A DNA stretch of 64,000 nucleotides from Chryseobacterium lactis (GCF_003815875.1 NZ_CP033924.1:2852001-2916000); one strand, 5' to 3'. Counted from the stretch's first letter, positions 45,811-53,803 are shown. A program made the numbers and translations. Notes: generated by a model not told the origin, from the letters alone.

Positions 45811-46514
45811 TGATGCTTAACCTATTGCAAAACCTTCATCAGAAAACATACAGGCTGGAAACGATTTTCAAGGAACAAAGAAATCCGGCATATAGCATCA
45901 CGAAAAGCTATGCCAGACAAATTGAGGTTTATTATTATGGAAAAGTAAAGGATGAATATCAGTTTCAGATTTTAGTGGTTGATTTCGATTTTTCTGACGA
46001 CGATGAAACAATGGGTAAGTTGATCAAAAAAATCAGTTATTTATTCGATGAACTGGAATGTAAAGTAGATGCGGAAGGAAATATTACAGCAGTCGATAAC
46101 CTGCTTTTCTTACGGATGAGATGGCTTAAAATTCAAACTGAATTAGCAAAAACGCATAAAGGAGAGGCTGTTGATAACTATTTCAGTAGGGTAAGCAGCC
46201 TGCTTGAAGATGAAACAAAATTAATCGATTTCTTAGGAGGATATAATATGTTCGGATTGCTTTTTAATGGCTTGCTGCAATCATTTGAAACAAAAAGGAA
46301 AAGAGAATCTTCAGAAGGATTTACAGAAATAATGACTCCTGTGAAAGTGGGCGATAAAATGATTTTAAAAATATCTGCTCAAAATCTTGAACAAACAGAA
46401 GTGGACGATTTCAGAGGGGTATTTGTCTGCAAAGGAGATCAGTATGAAGAAGGCTATATAGAAATCAAAAAACAGAATTCTCATTTAAAACATTCATTAT
46501 TATGGATAGGTTAA
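45810..46514 (+). CDS. Unrecognised 234-aa protein between lipase and PAAR-like effector
   Basis: Starts inside the lipase stop (TAATG at 45808-45812) and ends 13 bp inside the next gene, so it is translationally coupled on both sides. No signal peptide or membrane segment; alpha/beta, with a central LFDELECKVDAEGNITAVDNLLFLRMRWLKIQTEL stretch. I do not recognise it. The coupling and cytoplasmic nature suggest an effector chaperone/adaptor for the PAAR-like toxin, by analogy with Eag or Tap proteins; this is inference only. Confidence 0.78.
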   Translation: MMLNLLQNLHQKTYRLETIFKEQRNPAYSITKSYARQIEVYYYGKVKDEYQFQILVVDFDFSDDDETMGKLIKKISYLFDELECKVDAEGNITAVDNLLFLRMRWLKIQTELAKTHKGEAVDNYFSRVSSLLEDETKLIDFLGGYNMFGLLFNGLLQSFETKRKRESSEGFTEIMTPVKVGDKMILKISAQNLEQTEVDDFRGVFVCKGDQYEEGYIEIKKQNSHLKHSLLWIG

Positions 46515-47914
46515 AGAATGACGGAGAAGGAGATGCTCCGGAAACCCAAAATCAGAACTCAGCACCTGATCATGATCAGATGAAGGCAGATAATCAACAG
46601 AAGATGGAAGAAAAGCGTGCGGAAAACGAGGAGAAAGATAAAAAAGAAGAAGGTTTATTATTGGCCATAGATGGTGCAAAAATAAAATTTAATGATCATA
46701 CGGGAACATTTAAAGTGTTGAGTAATGTGCCGACCACGCAGGATAAACTGACGGGAACTATTGTTGAAAAGCAAATCCCCAACTTTATTTTTGATGATGG
46801 ATTTCTGATGATTACCCTTACGGAGTGGCAGGATTTTGGGACTGCAAAAGTTCAGGAAAACTATGTTCTGTTAAAAAAATCTACTTTACCGGGAACAGGA
46901 AAAATGCCGGGAAGCGTACCGCCAGAAACTGGGAAAATAGAATTTGTAACCTCCGGACAAGTAAATGCTCCGGAAAGTATTGATGCAAAGGGAGCTCCGG
47001 TGCCGGAGCAGAAAAAGGAGACTTGTGGTATACAATATAGAAACGATATTACTTGTGTGAAATATGGTTCAAAAAATCCTGTTTATGGCCCATTATATAG
47101 TGGGTCAATAAAGCTTGCATCTTATAAAAAATGGGATACAATAGTTTTATCGGGGAAAGTAACAACTGACGAAAAAGAAATTATTTTAGCTATGTCAGAA
47201 AATGAAGGAAATATGGATGCTATTCAATCTTATGATAGTGAAATTATAACAGCGGGAGCTATGCAAAAAACGATCAATCCCGAAGGTTATGGCGAGTTAT
47301 CAATACAACTTTGGGAATTTAAGCAAGAATATCCAGATAAATTTAAAGAACTTTTTGAAAATTGTGGCTGGAATGTAAAAGAAATAGAAATTCCTCAAAA
47401 GAATAAAAAAGTACTAAAAAAGTATCAAGCCTACTATAATGATAAAACAGGAAAAGATCTGAAAGCTTTAATTAGGAAAGGATTTGAAGCAAAAAAAAAT
47501 AAACAAAAAGTAATTTGCATACCTATGGAATCTTTTATCAATGCATGTAAAGATCCGGATTTTCAATCTAGACAAATTGTAGACTTTATTAAAAGACTTA
47601 ATAGTGCAATTAACAAAAAGCCAACAGGGTTTTCTAACCCCATTAAAGATTTTGTAAAGTCAAAGTTAGGAAAAGCTACAGTATTAGATCATGATGTCAA
47701 TAGGCCAGGACATGTTTCAGATTGCTTTAGAGACGCTTTAAATCAGTTTTTTGCTTCAAATAAAAAAGTTTCAAAAAACCCGGTTGATTGGACAGGAAAT
47801 CATTCTATTTACGAAAAAGAGATTTTAGAAATTTATGGACCTCTTAGAGGAAAAGGAAATTATACAATGACAGATGCAAGTGGGAGATATACAAAACTAA
47901 AAACAAAATTATGA
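46502..47914 (+). CDS. Polymorphic T6SS effector: PAAR-like N-terminus plus lysozyme-like toxin domain
   Basis: 470 residues. Residues 1-50 are a charged Gln/Glu/Lys region. About 52-170 form a beta-rich PAAR-like domain of DUF4280 style (LLLAIDGAKIKF, TTQDKLTGTIVEKQIPNFIFDDGF, GKIEFVTSGQVNAPESIDAKGAP), though without the usual cysteines. The C-terminal about 295 residues are the toxin: ILAMSENEGNMDAIQSYDSE and ITAGAMQ from about residue 229 resemble lysozyme-like muramidases (catalytic Glu, then Asp, YD..I.TAG.MQ), with a further helical part ending near residue 470. No export signal. The same N-terminus is fused to another toxin at 49253-51334. Confidence 0.82.
   Translation: MDRLKNDGEGDAPETQNQNSAPDHDQMKADNQQKMEEKRAENEEKDKKEEGLLLAIDGAKIKFNDHTGTFKVLSNVPTTQDKLTGTIVEKQIPNFIFDDGFLMITLTEWQDFGTAKVQENYVLLKKSTLPGTGKMPGSVPPETGKIEFVTSGQVNAPESIDAKGAPVPEQKKETCGIQYRNDITCVKYGSKNPVYGPLYSGSIKLASYKKWDTIVLSGKVTTDEKEIILAMSENEGNMDAIQSYDSEIITAGAMQKTINPEGYGELSIQLWEFKQEYPDKFKELFENCGWNVKEIEIPQKNKKVLKKYQAYYNDKTGKDLKALIRKGFEAKKNKQKVICIPMESFINACKDPDFQSRQIVDFIKRLNSAINKKPTGFSNPIKDFVKSKLGKATVLDHDVNRPGHVSDCFRDALNQFFASNKKVSKNPVDWTGNHSIYEKEILEIYGPLRGKGNYTMTDASGRYTKLKTKL
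46574..46694 (+). repeat. 121-bp direct repeat, copy A (effector N-terminus)
   Basis: Nearly identical to 49313-49433; by eye four of 121 bases differ. It encodes the acidic linker and the first PAAR-like strand and marks a recombination block shared by the two effector genes. Confidence 0.9.
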
Positions 47915-48345
47915 AAAAAAGTATAATACTATTTTTACTATTTACGATAAATATTATTTTTTCACAAACTAAAAGTAATATAATTCCTATTTCTATATCT
48001 AAATCTTATCAATTAGGCTTTACTGAATATAATAAGGAATTTAAACTATACCAGAATCCTTATATTTTAAAAGGGGGTAAAAGATATAAAATAAAAGGTT
48101 ATCATAATGCTAATTACTCTGGTGGAAAAATTCTTAGCATTTCACCAAATAAAAAATATATTGTTCTGGATTATATTTCAAAAGGTTATGTAGATGATGG
48201 GGTCAATAAGATATTGTACGAAAATTATTTGTGTGTTATTGTGGATGTGGCTAAAAGGAAAGTAGTAACTGAATTACAGGGTGATTGTGGTGGTAAATGG
48301 AATAAGCAAAGCAGATGGGTTAATGATGGGAAGCTTATATTTTGA
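47911..48345 (+). CDS. Putative secreted immunity protein
   Basis: 144 residues; overlaps the end of the effector gene by 4 bp (ATGA). Signal peptide (residues 1-19, ending IIFSQ). The mature part is beta-rich (KYIVLDYISKG, VDDGVNKILYENYLCVIVDVAKRKVVTELQGDCGGKW) and resembles no named family. Periplasmic location suits protection from a cell-wall-degrading toxin; immunity is inferred from overlap. Confidence 0.8.
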   Translation: MKKSIILFLLFTINIIFSQTKSNIIPISISKSYQLGFTEYNKEFKLYQNPYILKGGKRYKIKGYHNANYSGGKILSISPNKKYIVLDYISKGYVDDGVNKILYENYLCVIVDVAKRKVVTELQGDCGGKWNKQSRWVNDGKLIF

Positions 48346-48377
48346 TTGATTATTTTTAGTGAGAAAAAAGAAACCCA

Positions 48378-49061
48378 ATGAAAAAAAATAATTTATATTT
48401 TATCTTGTTCTTTTTTTATCTAAACTGCCAGTCTCAAAATCACAACTATAAAGTGATTTATTGGAGTAATAATGATATTAAGACAACTCATTATTTTCAT
48501 TCAGACAATACTGAATATGCAAGAGTATATGGAGGAACTTCAAAGGATGATTCGGTAACTTTTACAAAAAAGCGTAATGATTTAATTGTAAATGAATTTA
48601 AATATAATGATAAACAGAAGAAAAGATTATCTACAGGAAATATCAAATATATCAATTATTATGGTAAACTTTCAGATATAGTTGTATCAAAAAATGCCTT
48701 TTCAATGGATGAGGTTCCGGTAAATAAATTTAATTTTATTAAAAAAGATCTTGAAATAGAAGGCATTGCCAGAGAGAACTGTAAATATACAAATGATAGA
48801 TACAGTAATTGTGATTTTATATTTCCCAAAAGTAATGAACTTCCCTATTGGCCTAATAATTCAAGTGTGACCTCAATCAAAGTAAAGATGGAAAAAGGGA
48901 AATTAGATGAAATGCAATTACAAGCCACATATCTAGATACTCCCTTTACTTATATAAGAAAGTATTATTACAATCAGAATAAAATTGAAAAAATAATTAC
49001 TTCGATAAAAGACAACACATCTACGAAATCTTATGAAGATAAGTTTTTGGTATATAAGTAA
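48378..49061 (+). CDS. Putative envelope protein, second immunity candidate
   Basis: 227 residues. The N-terminus is a signal peptide with a Cys at FFYLNCQSQ, so it is probably a lipoprotein. The mature part begins KVIYWSNNDIKTTHYF, similar in style to the YWSTN and FWRQD segments of the later immunity candidates at 51292 and 52625, suggesting one diverged family. No known domain. 32 bp after the previous gene. Confidence 0.75.
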   Translation: MKKNNLYFILFFFYLNCQSQNHNYKVIYWSNNDIKTTHYFHSDNTEYARVYGGTSKDDSVTFTKKRNDLIVNEFKYNDKQKKRLSTGNIKYINYYGKLSDIVVSKNAFSMDEVPVNKFNFIKKDLEIEGIARENCKYTNDRYSNCDFIFPKSNELPYWPNNSSVTSIKVKMEKGKLDEMQLQATYLDTPFTYIRKYYYNQNKIEKIITSIKDNTSTKSYEDKFLVYK

Positions 49062-49252
49062 GATGGAAGAATGTATCAAAGCACTAATCTGCTTTTTCTA
49101 AATGAGGAACAAATATTTAAGGAATAGTATTTTAAGAGACAGAATCTATTTTAAAATTCTTTAAGAATTTGAGCAGAAGTAATAAACTAACTTTTGCGTA
49201 CGTAAAACTTAATTCATTGTTGTAATATTCTCTCATTAAAACATTCATGACT

Positions 49253-51334
49253 ATGGATACTTTAAATCAAGACGGAAACAATTCCGAAACGCAGAATCAG
49301 ACTCCTGCACAGGATCAGATGAAGGCGGATAATCAAAAGAAGATGGAAGAAAAACGTGCGGAAAACGAGGAGAAAGATAAAAAAGAAGAAGGTTTATTAT
49401 TGGCCATAGATGGTGCAAAAATAAAATTCAATGCACATTCGGGAACATTTAAAGTATTACATGATGTACCAACCACTCAGGACAAGCTCACAGGAACTAT
49501 TGTAGAAAAACTAGTTCCCAATTTTATTTTTGAGGATGGTTTCATCCTGACACAACCTACAGAATGGCAAAATTTCGGAACGGTAAAAGTACAGGACAAC
49601 AAAGTTTTGTTGAAACAGTCATTTTTACCAGGAGTGGGTGCTATACCCGGAACACCTCCGGAAAGTGGAAAGGTTGAATTTGTGAATTCCGGACAGGTGA
49701 ATGTTCCGGAAAGTATTGATGCGAAGGGCGCGCCGATCCCCAATAAAGTTGAGGTTTTAAAAAAGTTTATGATTCACTTCAGGAGAAATGCATCATACAA
49801 GGGAGAATTCGGTTTTGATTGGATGAGAGATGAATATATTTATCCTATGACAGCCGTCGGTGGCGCAAATAAAGAACTAAGTCTGGATCCTGCACAATTG
49901 AAAACAGAGTATAAAACAACAGATGTTTTAAATCCTGTTTCTCCTTATGGAAAAGATTATTACTGTTCATTTCTGAATTTAATGTTAAATCAGGAGGCGG
50001 AATTAGACATAGAAGTAGAGGAACTCGAAACTTTGGCAACCGATGCTACTGAAATTATTTTTGAAAGCAGCAGTCCTGATCTTACCATCAATCCTTCAAG
50101 CATTCCATTAAGTACATTAATAGCAGGTGGGAAGAAAAATAAACCTTTGGGGGGAACTACTTCCAGAGATTATTATATAGCGGCCAATCAGGTAAAAGTA
50201 AAATGTAATAAAGCTTTGATAAAAAATGAGCAGATAAAAGTTTTTGCAAAACTTAAAGATGCGGCCTCCGGAACAGATGATAAAAAAGAAGTAGGGAAGA
50301 TGATGGTGATGAAGAATAGTGATCAGTCTAAGTATACTATTAATGTGTATGTGATAAAGGCATTTATTAGTGATAATACTACTTTTGGAGAGGCGGTTAT
50401 TGATACTGAATTTGCAAAGATAGGTGGATTGTCTGGTCTTGAAAAATATCTTAATGAGAACAGTCTTAATCAAGGATTAATACAAGTGAAATTAATTGAT
50501 AAAAAAGATTCAAAAACATTAAAAATTGATTTAAGTACAAATACATTTAATCTTGTTAATAGGGGGATTAACCCACGAACTAACACTCCAGATGATGAAT
50601 ATGAAAGTTTAAAGGGAATTATTACTAGTATTGGTCCTACAAGTTTTGAAGTGGATTCAGGGAAAAGTGTAAATCTATTTAATAAACAAATGAATAAATT
50701 ATATAACTTTAATCAAGAAAAATGTATACTTCTCTATTTATGCCCACTAAAAACAAAAGATGCTGGTGGATCTGCATATACAATTCCTTTAAATAATAAG
50801 CATTGTATTATTTTTGGAACCAATCTTTTTGATCCTCAATCTTATGCTCATGAAATTGCTCATACTTTGGGGCTAGAGCATAGTTTCTTATCAAAAGATT
50901 CGTCCTGTAACTTAGTTAGTTTAATAGACGAAAAAAGAAATGCAGACAACGAAGTAGAGAAGTATCGTAGAGAAGTAAACAGAGCCAAAACTGATATAGA
51001 TGGTCAATGGACCAGATATAGAAATAGTAATCTAGCTTATTTTACTCAACATCCTGATAAGGAAGGAGAGTATAAGAAACCTTATGAAGATGCTAAACAA
51101 AAATTAACAAGGAAATTTACTGAATATCAGGGGCTTAAAAATGATGAAAAAAGTCTGATTGATAAAAATAATGTTCGCTTTCAAAGAGCTTATACAGAAA
51201 ATATTATGGATTACTGGGGAGATGATACTAATTGTGACGGTACAATCGATGTAAGAGGTATTGCAGATAAATTATCATTTAATAAATTTCAATGGAAAAT
51301 TATACAAAACGAAGCAAAAACATATTATCATTAA
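49253..51334 (+). CDS. Polymorphic T6SS effector: PAAR-like N-terminus plus metzincin metallopeptidase
   Basis: 693 residues from the ATG giving MDTLNQDGNN, chosen over 49247 by comparison with the sister effector. The N-terminal about 170 residues match that effector closely. Then about 220 residues of unknown beta-rich sequence, and a metallopeptidase: YAHEIAHTLGLEHSF near residue 533 (HExxHxxGxxH) with a Met-turn ENIMDYWGD about 115 residues later, so a metzincin protease. The stretch between is long and charged-helical (VEKYRREVNRAKTDI, KKPYEDAKQKLTRKFTEYQ). No signal peptide. It is probably a protease toxin delivered on the VgrG tip. Confidence 0.85.
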   Translation: MDTLNQDGNNSETQNQTPAQDQMKADNQKKMEEKRAENEEKDKKEEGLLLAIDGAKIKFNAHSGTFKVLHDVPTTQDKLTGTIVEKLVPNFIFEDGFILTQPTEWQNFGTVKVQDNKVLLKQSFLPGVGAIPGTPPESGKVEFVNSGQVNVPESIDAKGAPIPNKVEVLKKFMIHFRRNASYKGEFGFDWMRDEYIYPMTAVGGANKELSLDPAQLKTEYKTTDVLNPVSPYGKDYYCSFLNLMLNQEAELDIEVEELETLATDATEIIFESSSPDLTINPSSIPLSTLIAGGKKNKPLGGTTSRDYYIAANQVKVKCNKALIKNEQIKVFAKLKDAASGTDDKKEVGKMMVMKNSDQSKYTINVYVIKAFISDNTTFGEAVIDTEFAKIGGLSGLEKYLNENSLNQGLIQVKLIDKKDSKTLKIDLSTNTFNLVNRGINPRTNTPDDEYESLKGIITSIGPTSFEVDSGKSVNLFNKQMNKLYNFNQEKCILLYLCPLKTKDAGGSAYTIPLNNKHCIIFGTNLFDPQSYAHEIAHTLGLEHSFLSKDSSCNLVSLIDEKRNADNEVEKYRREVNRAKTDIDGQWTRYRNSNLAYFTQHPDKEGEYKKPYEDAKQKLTRKFTEYQGLKNDEKSLIDKNNVRFQRAYTENIMDYWGDDTNCDGTIDVRGIADKLSFNKFQWKIIQNEAKTYYH
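49313..49433 (+). repeat. 121-bp direct repeat, copy B (effector N-terminus)
   Basis: Partner of 46574-46694; see that entry. Confidence 0.9.
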
Positions 51335-52011
51335 CTTGGTTTTATTTTAGCCTAGTACTCACTTTATCAGAATGTGGTACAAAGGCACAGATTTTAGCTC
51401 CAATTCCTCAAAAAGTTGAAGCAAAGATTAATACTCCAGATACAAAATACGATAACGTATTATATTGGAGCACCAATGAATATTATCCCATATTAAAAAA
51501 TAATAAAGCAGTGACTAGTATAGAGAACGTTTCTATGATTAGAAAGAAATATTCAATAAAAAATGGGAAATTATACTCAAATGGAAAATTGCTAGACAGG
51601 GTATATATTAATTTTAATGTAGATGATAACTATAGTAAAAGTATTATTATAGAAAAAGGATTGCCTGATGATGAATATTTATATCATATTAAAGAAGTAC
51701 CATCATACTTGTTTTCAGATAACGGAGGAATGGTTCCTATGAAGCAGCAATTGAACATTTTCAAAACAGGCAGTGGATATTGGATAGATACCTATGTAGT
51801 AGAATATTTCAAAAATAAAGATTACGATAAACCAGGCAAAAAAGCTACAATTAAGGAAGAAGGCAAAGTAAAAAATAACTACAAAGTTGGTGAATGGAAA
51901 TACTATAATAAAGAAGGGAAAATAGACAGTGTCAAAACTTATACTCTAAAAGATGCTGTTGATGTTCGTTTTCCTCATTGTATTTTTAATAAGAATGAAC
52001 CGTGTTATTAA
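51292..52011 (+). CDS. Putative immunity lipoprotein for the metzincin effector
   Basis: 239 residues; overlaps the effector gene by 43 bp in another frame. The N-terminus is a signal peptide with a Cys in LTLSECGTKA. Residue 60 onward: NVLYWSTNEYYPILKN, then a C-terminal toxin-antitoxin-like GEGKVKNNYKVGEWKYYNKEG-style MORN-type repeat (positions about 190-210) and the ending RFPHCIFNKNEPCY. The last 55 residues are nearly identical to those of the protein at 52625, so the two are recent duplicates. Immunity is inferred. Confidence 0.8.
   Translation: MENYTKRSKNILSLTWFYFSLVLTLSECGTKAQILAPIPQKVEAKINTPDTKYDNVLYWSTNEYYPILKNNKAVTSIENVSMIRKKYSIKNGKLYSNGKLLDRVYINFNVDDNYSKSIIIEKGLPDDEYLYHIKEVPSYLFSDNGGMVPMKQQLNIFKTGSGYWIDTYVVEYFKNKDYDKPGKKATIKEEGKVKNNYKVGEWKYYNKEGKIDSVKTYTLKDAVDVRFPHCIFNKNEPCY
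51901..52011 (+). repeat. Direct repeat, copy A (immunity gene 3' end)
   Basis: Very similar to 53153-53263; the last about 48 bases before the stop are identical. It encodes the shared C-terminal ending RFPHCIFNKNEPCY. Confidence 0.85.
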
Positions 52012-52015
52012 ACAG

Positions 52016-52315
52016 ATGAAAAAAATAATTCTTGTATGCTTGCTATTAACGATAATGTCATGTAATTCAGTAAAATATTATGAATATTATTACAATGATA
52101 ATGCAGCTGAAATTAATTCTAAATATGCATATTGTACTTTAGAGGTGCAAAAGGATAAAGCCATTTATAGGGCATTCAATAATGACTATGTATATAAGGA
52201 AAAAGAACCTATCTCTTTTCTTTATATTGAAACTGAGAAACTAAATGATTTGGATTATATACCATTATGGAAAACCTCAAAATTTTATATAAATGGAAAT
52301 CAAAAAAGTAGTTAA
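52016..52315 (+). CDS. Small putative lipoprotein in the immunity cluster
   Basis: 99 residues from the ATG giving MKKIILVCLL; starts four bases after the previous gene. Signal peptide with lipobox (LTIMSCNSV). Tyr/Asn-rich mature part (KYYEYYYNDNAAEINS), no family recognised. A longer upstream start would overlap the preceding gene and lacks a signal peptide. Its 3' end overlaps a pseudogene in another frame. Confidence 0.65.
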   Translation: MKKIILVCLLLTIMSCNSVKYYEYYYNDNAAEINSKYAYCTLEVQKDKAIYRAFNNDYVYKEKEPISFLYIETEKLNDLDYIPLWKTSKFYINGNQKSS

Positions 52316-52555
52316 CCATACTCATCTATCAAATGCAGATAGTAAATTATTATGAGGATATTTTGAAGAAGATAATACATACCGAAGGGAAAGTAAAAAG
52401 CCAGAAGATTATCATTTTAATGATCCTAATTTAGACCAATATGGTTTCCGTCGGAACTGAAAAGAGTAAAAAAAATAGACTATTCTAAATTTCCAAAAGA
52501 TATACAGAAGCTTAATCTTGTCAATCCAGACTCTGAAAAAGGAAGTATAAAGTAA
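52293..52555 (+). pseudogene. Frameshifted cassette remnant
   Basis: From ATG at 52293 the frame reads MEIKKVVNHTHLSNADSKLL, hits TGA at 52353-52355, continues GYFEEDNTYRRESKKPEDYH... to QYGFR and then stops at 52458; shifting frame at about 52452, it resumes as ELKRVKKIDYSKFPKDIQKL up to PDSEKGSIK and a TAA at 52553-52555. Charged, gene-like sequence in two frames with one nonsense change and one frameshift indicates a decayed coding region, probably an immunity or small cytosolic gene. Confidence 0.6.
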
Positions 52556-52624
52556 AACGGGAAAAAATTGATCCTCCTTTATACATTCTTGTGATTTTGT
52601 AATAGAAAGCAAAACAATACTACC

Positions 52625-53263
52625 GTGAATAAAATAATAAATATTTATACTCTTTTTATAATGATAGGTTGTTCCTCACAGATCACGCCTCCAAAACCTA
52701 AAATTATATCCGAAGCAAAATTTTCTACTATGGATACAATTATTTTTTGGCGACAAGACCATTTCAAAACTTCAGAAAAGATAATCTCATTGTCTGAAGT
52801 TAAAAAAGAATTTAAAATTAGTAATGGGAGATTAATTACTGTTAAAACAAATAACAATATTCCATATTTTAAATTAGTTTTACAGACTGACGATTTTAAA
52901 GGCGAAGATGTGGAAATTAGAAATGGATTACCATTTGGACACTATTGTGACTTTACAGATGGAGTTACCTGTAGAATGGATATACATTATGATGAACGAG
53001 GAAATATGAATGGATATTTTTCTGTACAAAATTATAATGCAACATTTAGTAAAGGTAATGGCTATTGGAAAGATTTTTATTCTATTAAAGACAAACAAGT
53101 TTTAAAAGAAGAAGGTAAAGTGAAGAGCAATTACAAAGTTGGAGAATGGAAATACTATGATAAGGAAGGTAAAATGGACAGTATAAAAACTTATACTTTA
53201 AAAGATGCTGTCGATGTTCGTTTTCCTCATTGTATTTTTAATAAGAATGAACCGTGTTATTGA
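52625..53263 (+). CDS. Putative orphan immunity lipoprotein, paralogue of 51292-52011
   Basis: 212 residues from a GTG start. Signal peptide with lipobox (FIMIGCSSQ). Body differs from the paralogue in the middle (TIIFWRQDHFKTSEK, RMDIHYDERGNMNGYF), while the last 55 residues (VKSNYKVGEWKYYDKEGK to FNKNEPCY) are almost the same. No full toxin gene precedes it, only a pseudogene, so it looks like an orphan immunity gene kept against a lost or foreign toxin. Confidence 0.8.
   Translation: MNKIINIYTLFIMIGCSSQITPPKPKIISEAKFSTMDTIIFWRQDHFKTSEKIISLSEVKKEFKISNGRLITVKTNNNIPYFKLVLQTDDFKGEDVEIRNGLPFGHYCDFTDGVTCRMDIHYDERGNMNGYFSVQNYNATFSKGNGYWKDFYSIKDKQVLKEEGKVKSNYKVGEWKYYDKEGKMDSIKTYTLKDAVDVRFPHCIFNKNEPCY
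53153..53263 (+). repeat. Direct repeat, copy B (immunity gene 3' end)
   Basis: Partner of 51901-52011. Confidence 0.85.
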
Positions 53264-53271
53264 TCTTATAA

Positions 53272-53349
53272 AATTTAATAAGAAGATATACTGAGAGCAA
53301 AGGGTTTAAGGGTGATAATAAATTTCAATGGAAAATTATATCTAATTGA
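53272..53349 (+). pseudogene. Leftover toxin tip (metzincin effector C-terminus)
   Basis: An open stretch ending GDNKFQWKIISN then TGA, which matches the C-terminal NKFQWKII of the 49253-51334 effector. The 24 bases 53317-53340 are identical to 51281-51304. The rest of the toxin gene is missing, leaving a 3' scar after the orphan immunity gene. Confidence 0.55.
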
Positions 53350-53372
53350 AAACCGATAGGTATAGAAAGAAA

Positions 53373-53392
53373 AACCCTCTAAAAAAGAGGGC
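53373..53392 (-). terminator. Terminator for the downstream-strand peptide gene
   Basis: On the minus strand, CCCTCT, loop of T, AGAGGG followed by TTTTTC; it begins seven bases past the peptide stop. Confidence 0.75.
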
Positions 53393-53398
53393 TTTGAT

Positions 53399-53587
53399 TT
53401 ATCTTGGAAAAGGAAGTTTATCTACCGGGTAGCAACCACAAAGACAGTTCCATTGATCCATAGGTTCGGAACAGTCTCCTAGTGCTTCACATTTCCATAG
53501 TGCTCCCGGAGGACATGCCGGAACATTTGGGCCCGCTCCTTTTACTTGCTTTAACTCTTCTCTCGAGATTTTCTTTAAATTTTTCAT
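53399..53587 (-). CDS. Cys-rich leader peptide, bacteriocin-like (singleton)
   Basis: 62 residues. Leader MKNLKKISREELKQVKGAG with a Gly-Ala site at 17-18, the type I associate with Chryseobacterium 'bacteriocin-like' peptides. The core of about 43 residues carries six Cys at 24, 33, 39, 48, 50 and 52 (C-x8-C-x5-C-x8-C-x-C-x-C), a different pattern from the cluster at 59.7-60.6 kb. It is rich in Pro and ends DKLPFPR. No modification enzyme or transporter gene is nearby. Own terminator. Confidence 0.8.
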   Translation of the reverse strand: MKNLKKISREELKQVKGAGPNVPACPPGALWKCEALGDCSEPMDQWNCLCGCYPVDKLPFPR

Positions 53588-53770
53588 AGGTAATTTTTAG
53601 TTTTTACATTTTAAATATAATGATATTTTAGTAATTTAATACTTACTTTTTATGAAAAAGAATAAACGGTTTTTATATTCTCAATATTTAGTGTTTGTTT
53701 CTGCGATTTGAAATTAATTTACACGATCTTTTACACGTTGCGATATAACAGCAATAGATTATAAAATAGA

Positions 53771-53799
53771 AAGCCTTGTAAACAGCGTTTACAAGGCTT
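53771..53799 (-). terminator. Strong hairpin after tRNA-Leu
   Basis: AAGCCTTGTAAAC and GTTTACAAGGCTT, 13 bp perfect stem with a 3-base loop; T-rich on both sides. It lies immediately 3' of the tRNA. Confidence 0.8.
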
Positions 53800-53803
53800 T
53801 TTG

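Noticed and set aside
51953..52015. Upstream start for the small lipoprotein
   Set aside because: Overlaps the preceding gene's end and hides the signal peptide that starts at 52016.
52412..52612. 66-codon minus-strand frame in the cassette remnant
   Set aside because: The plus strand carries charged gene-like sequence in two frames; the minus frame is its shadow.
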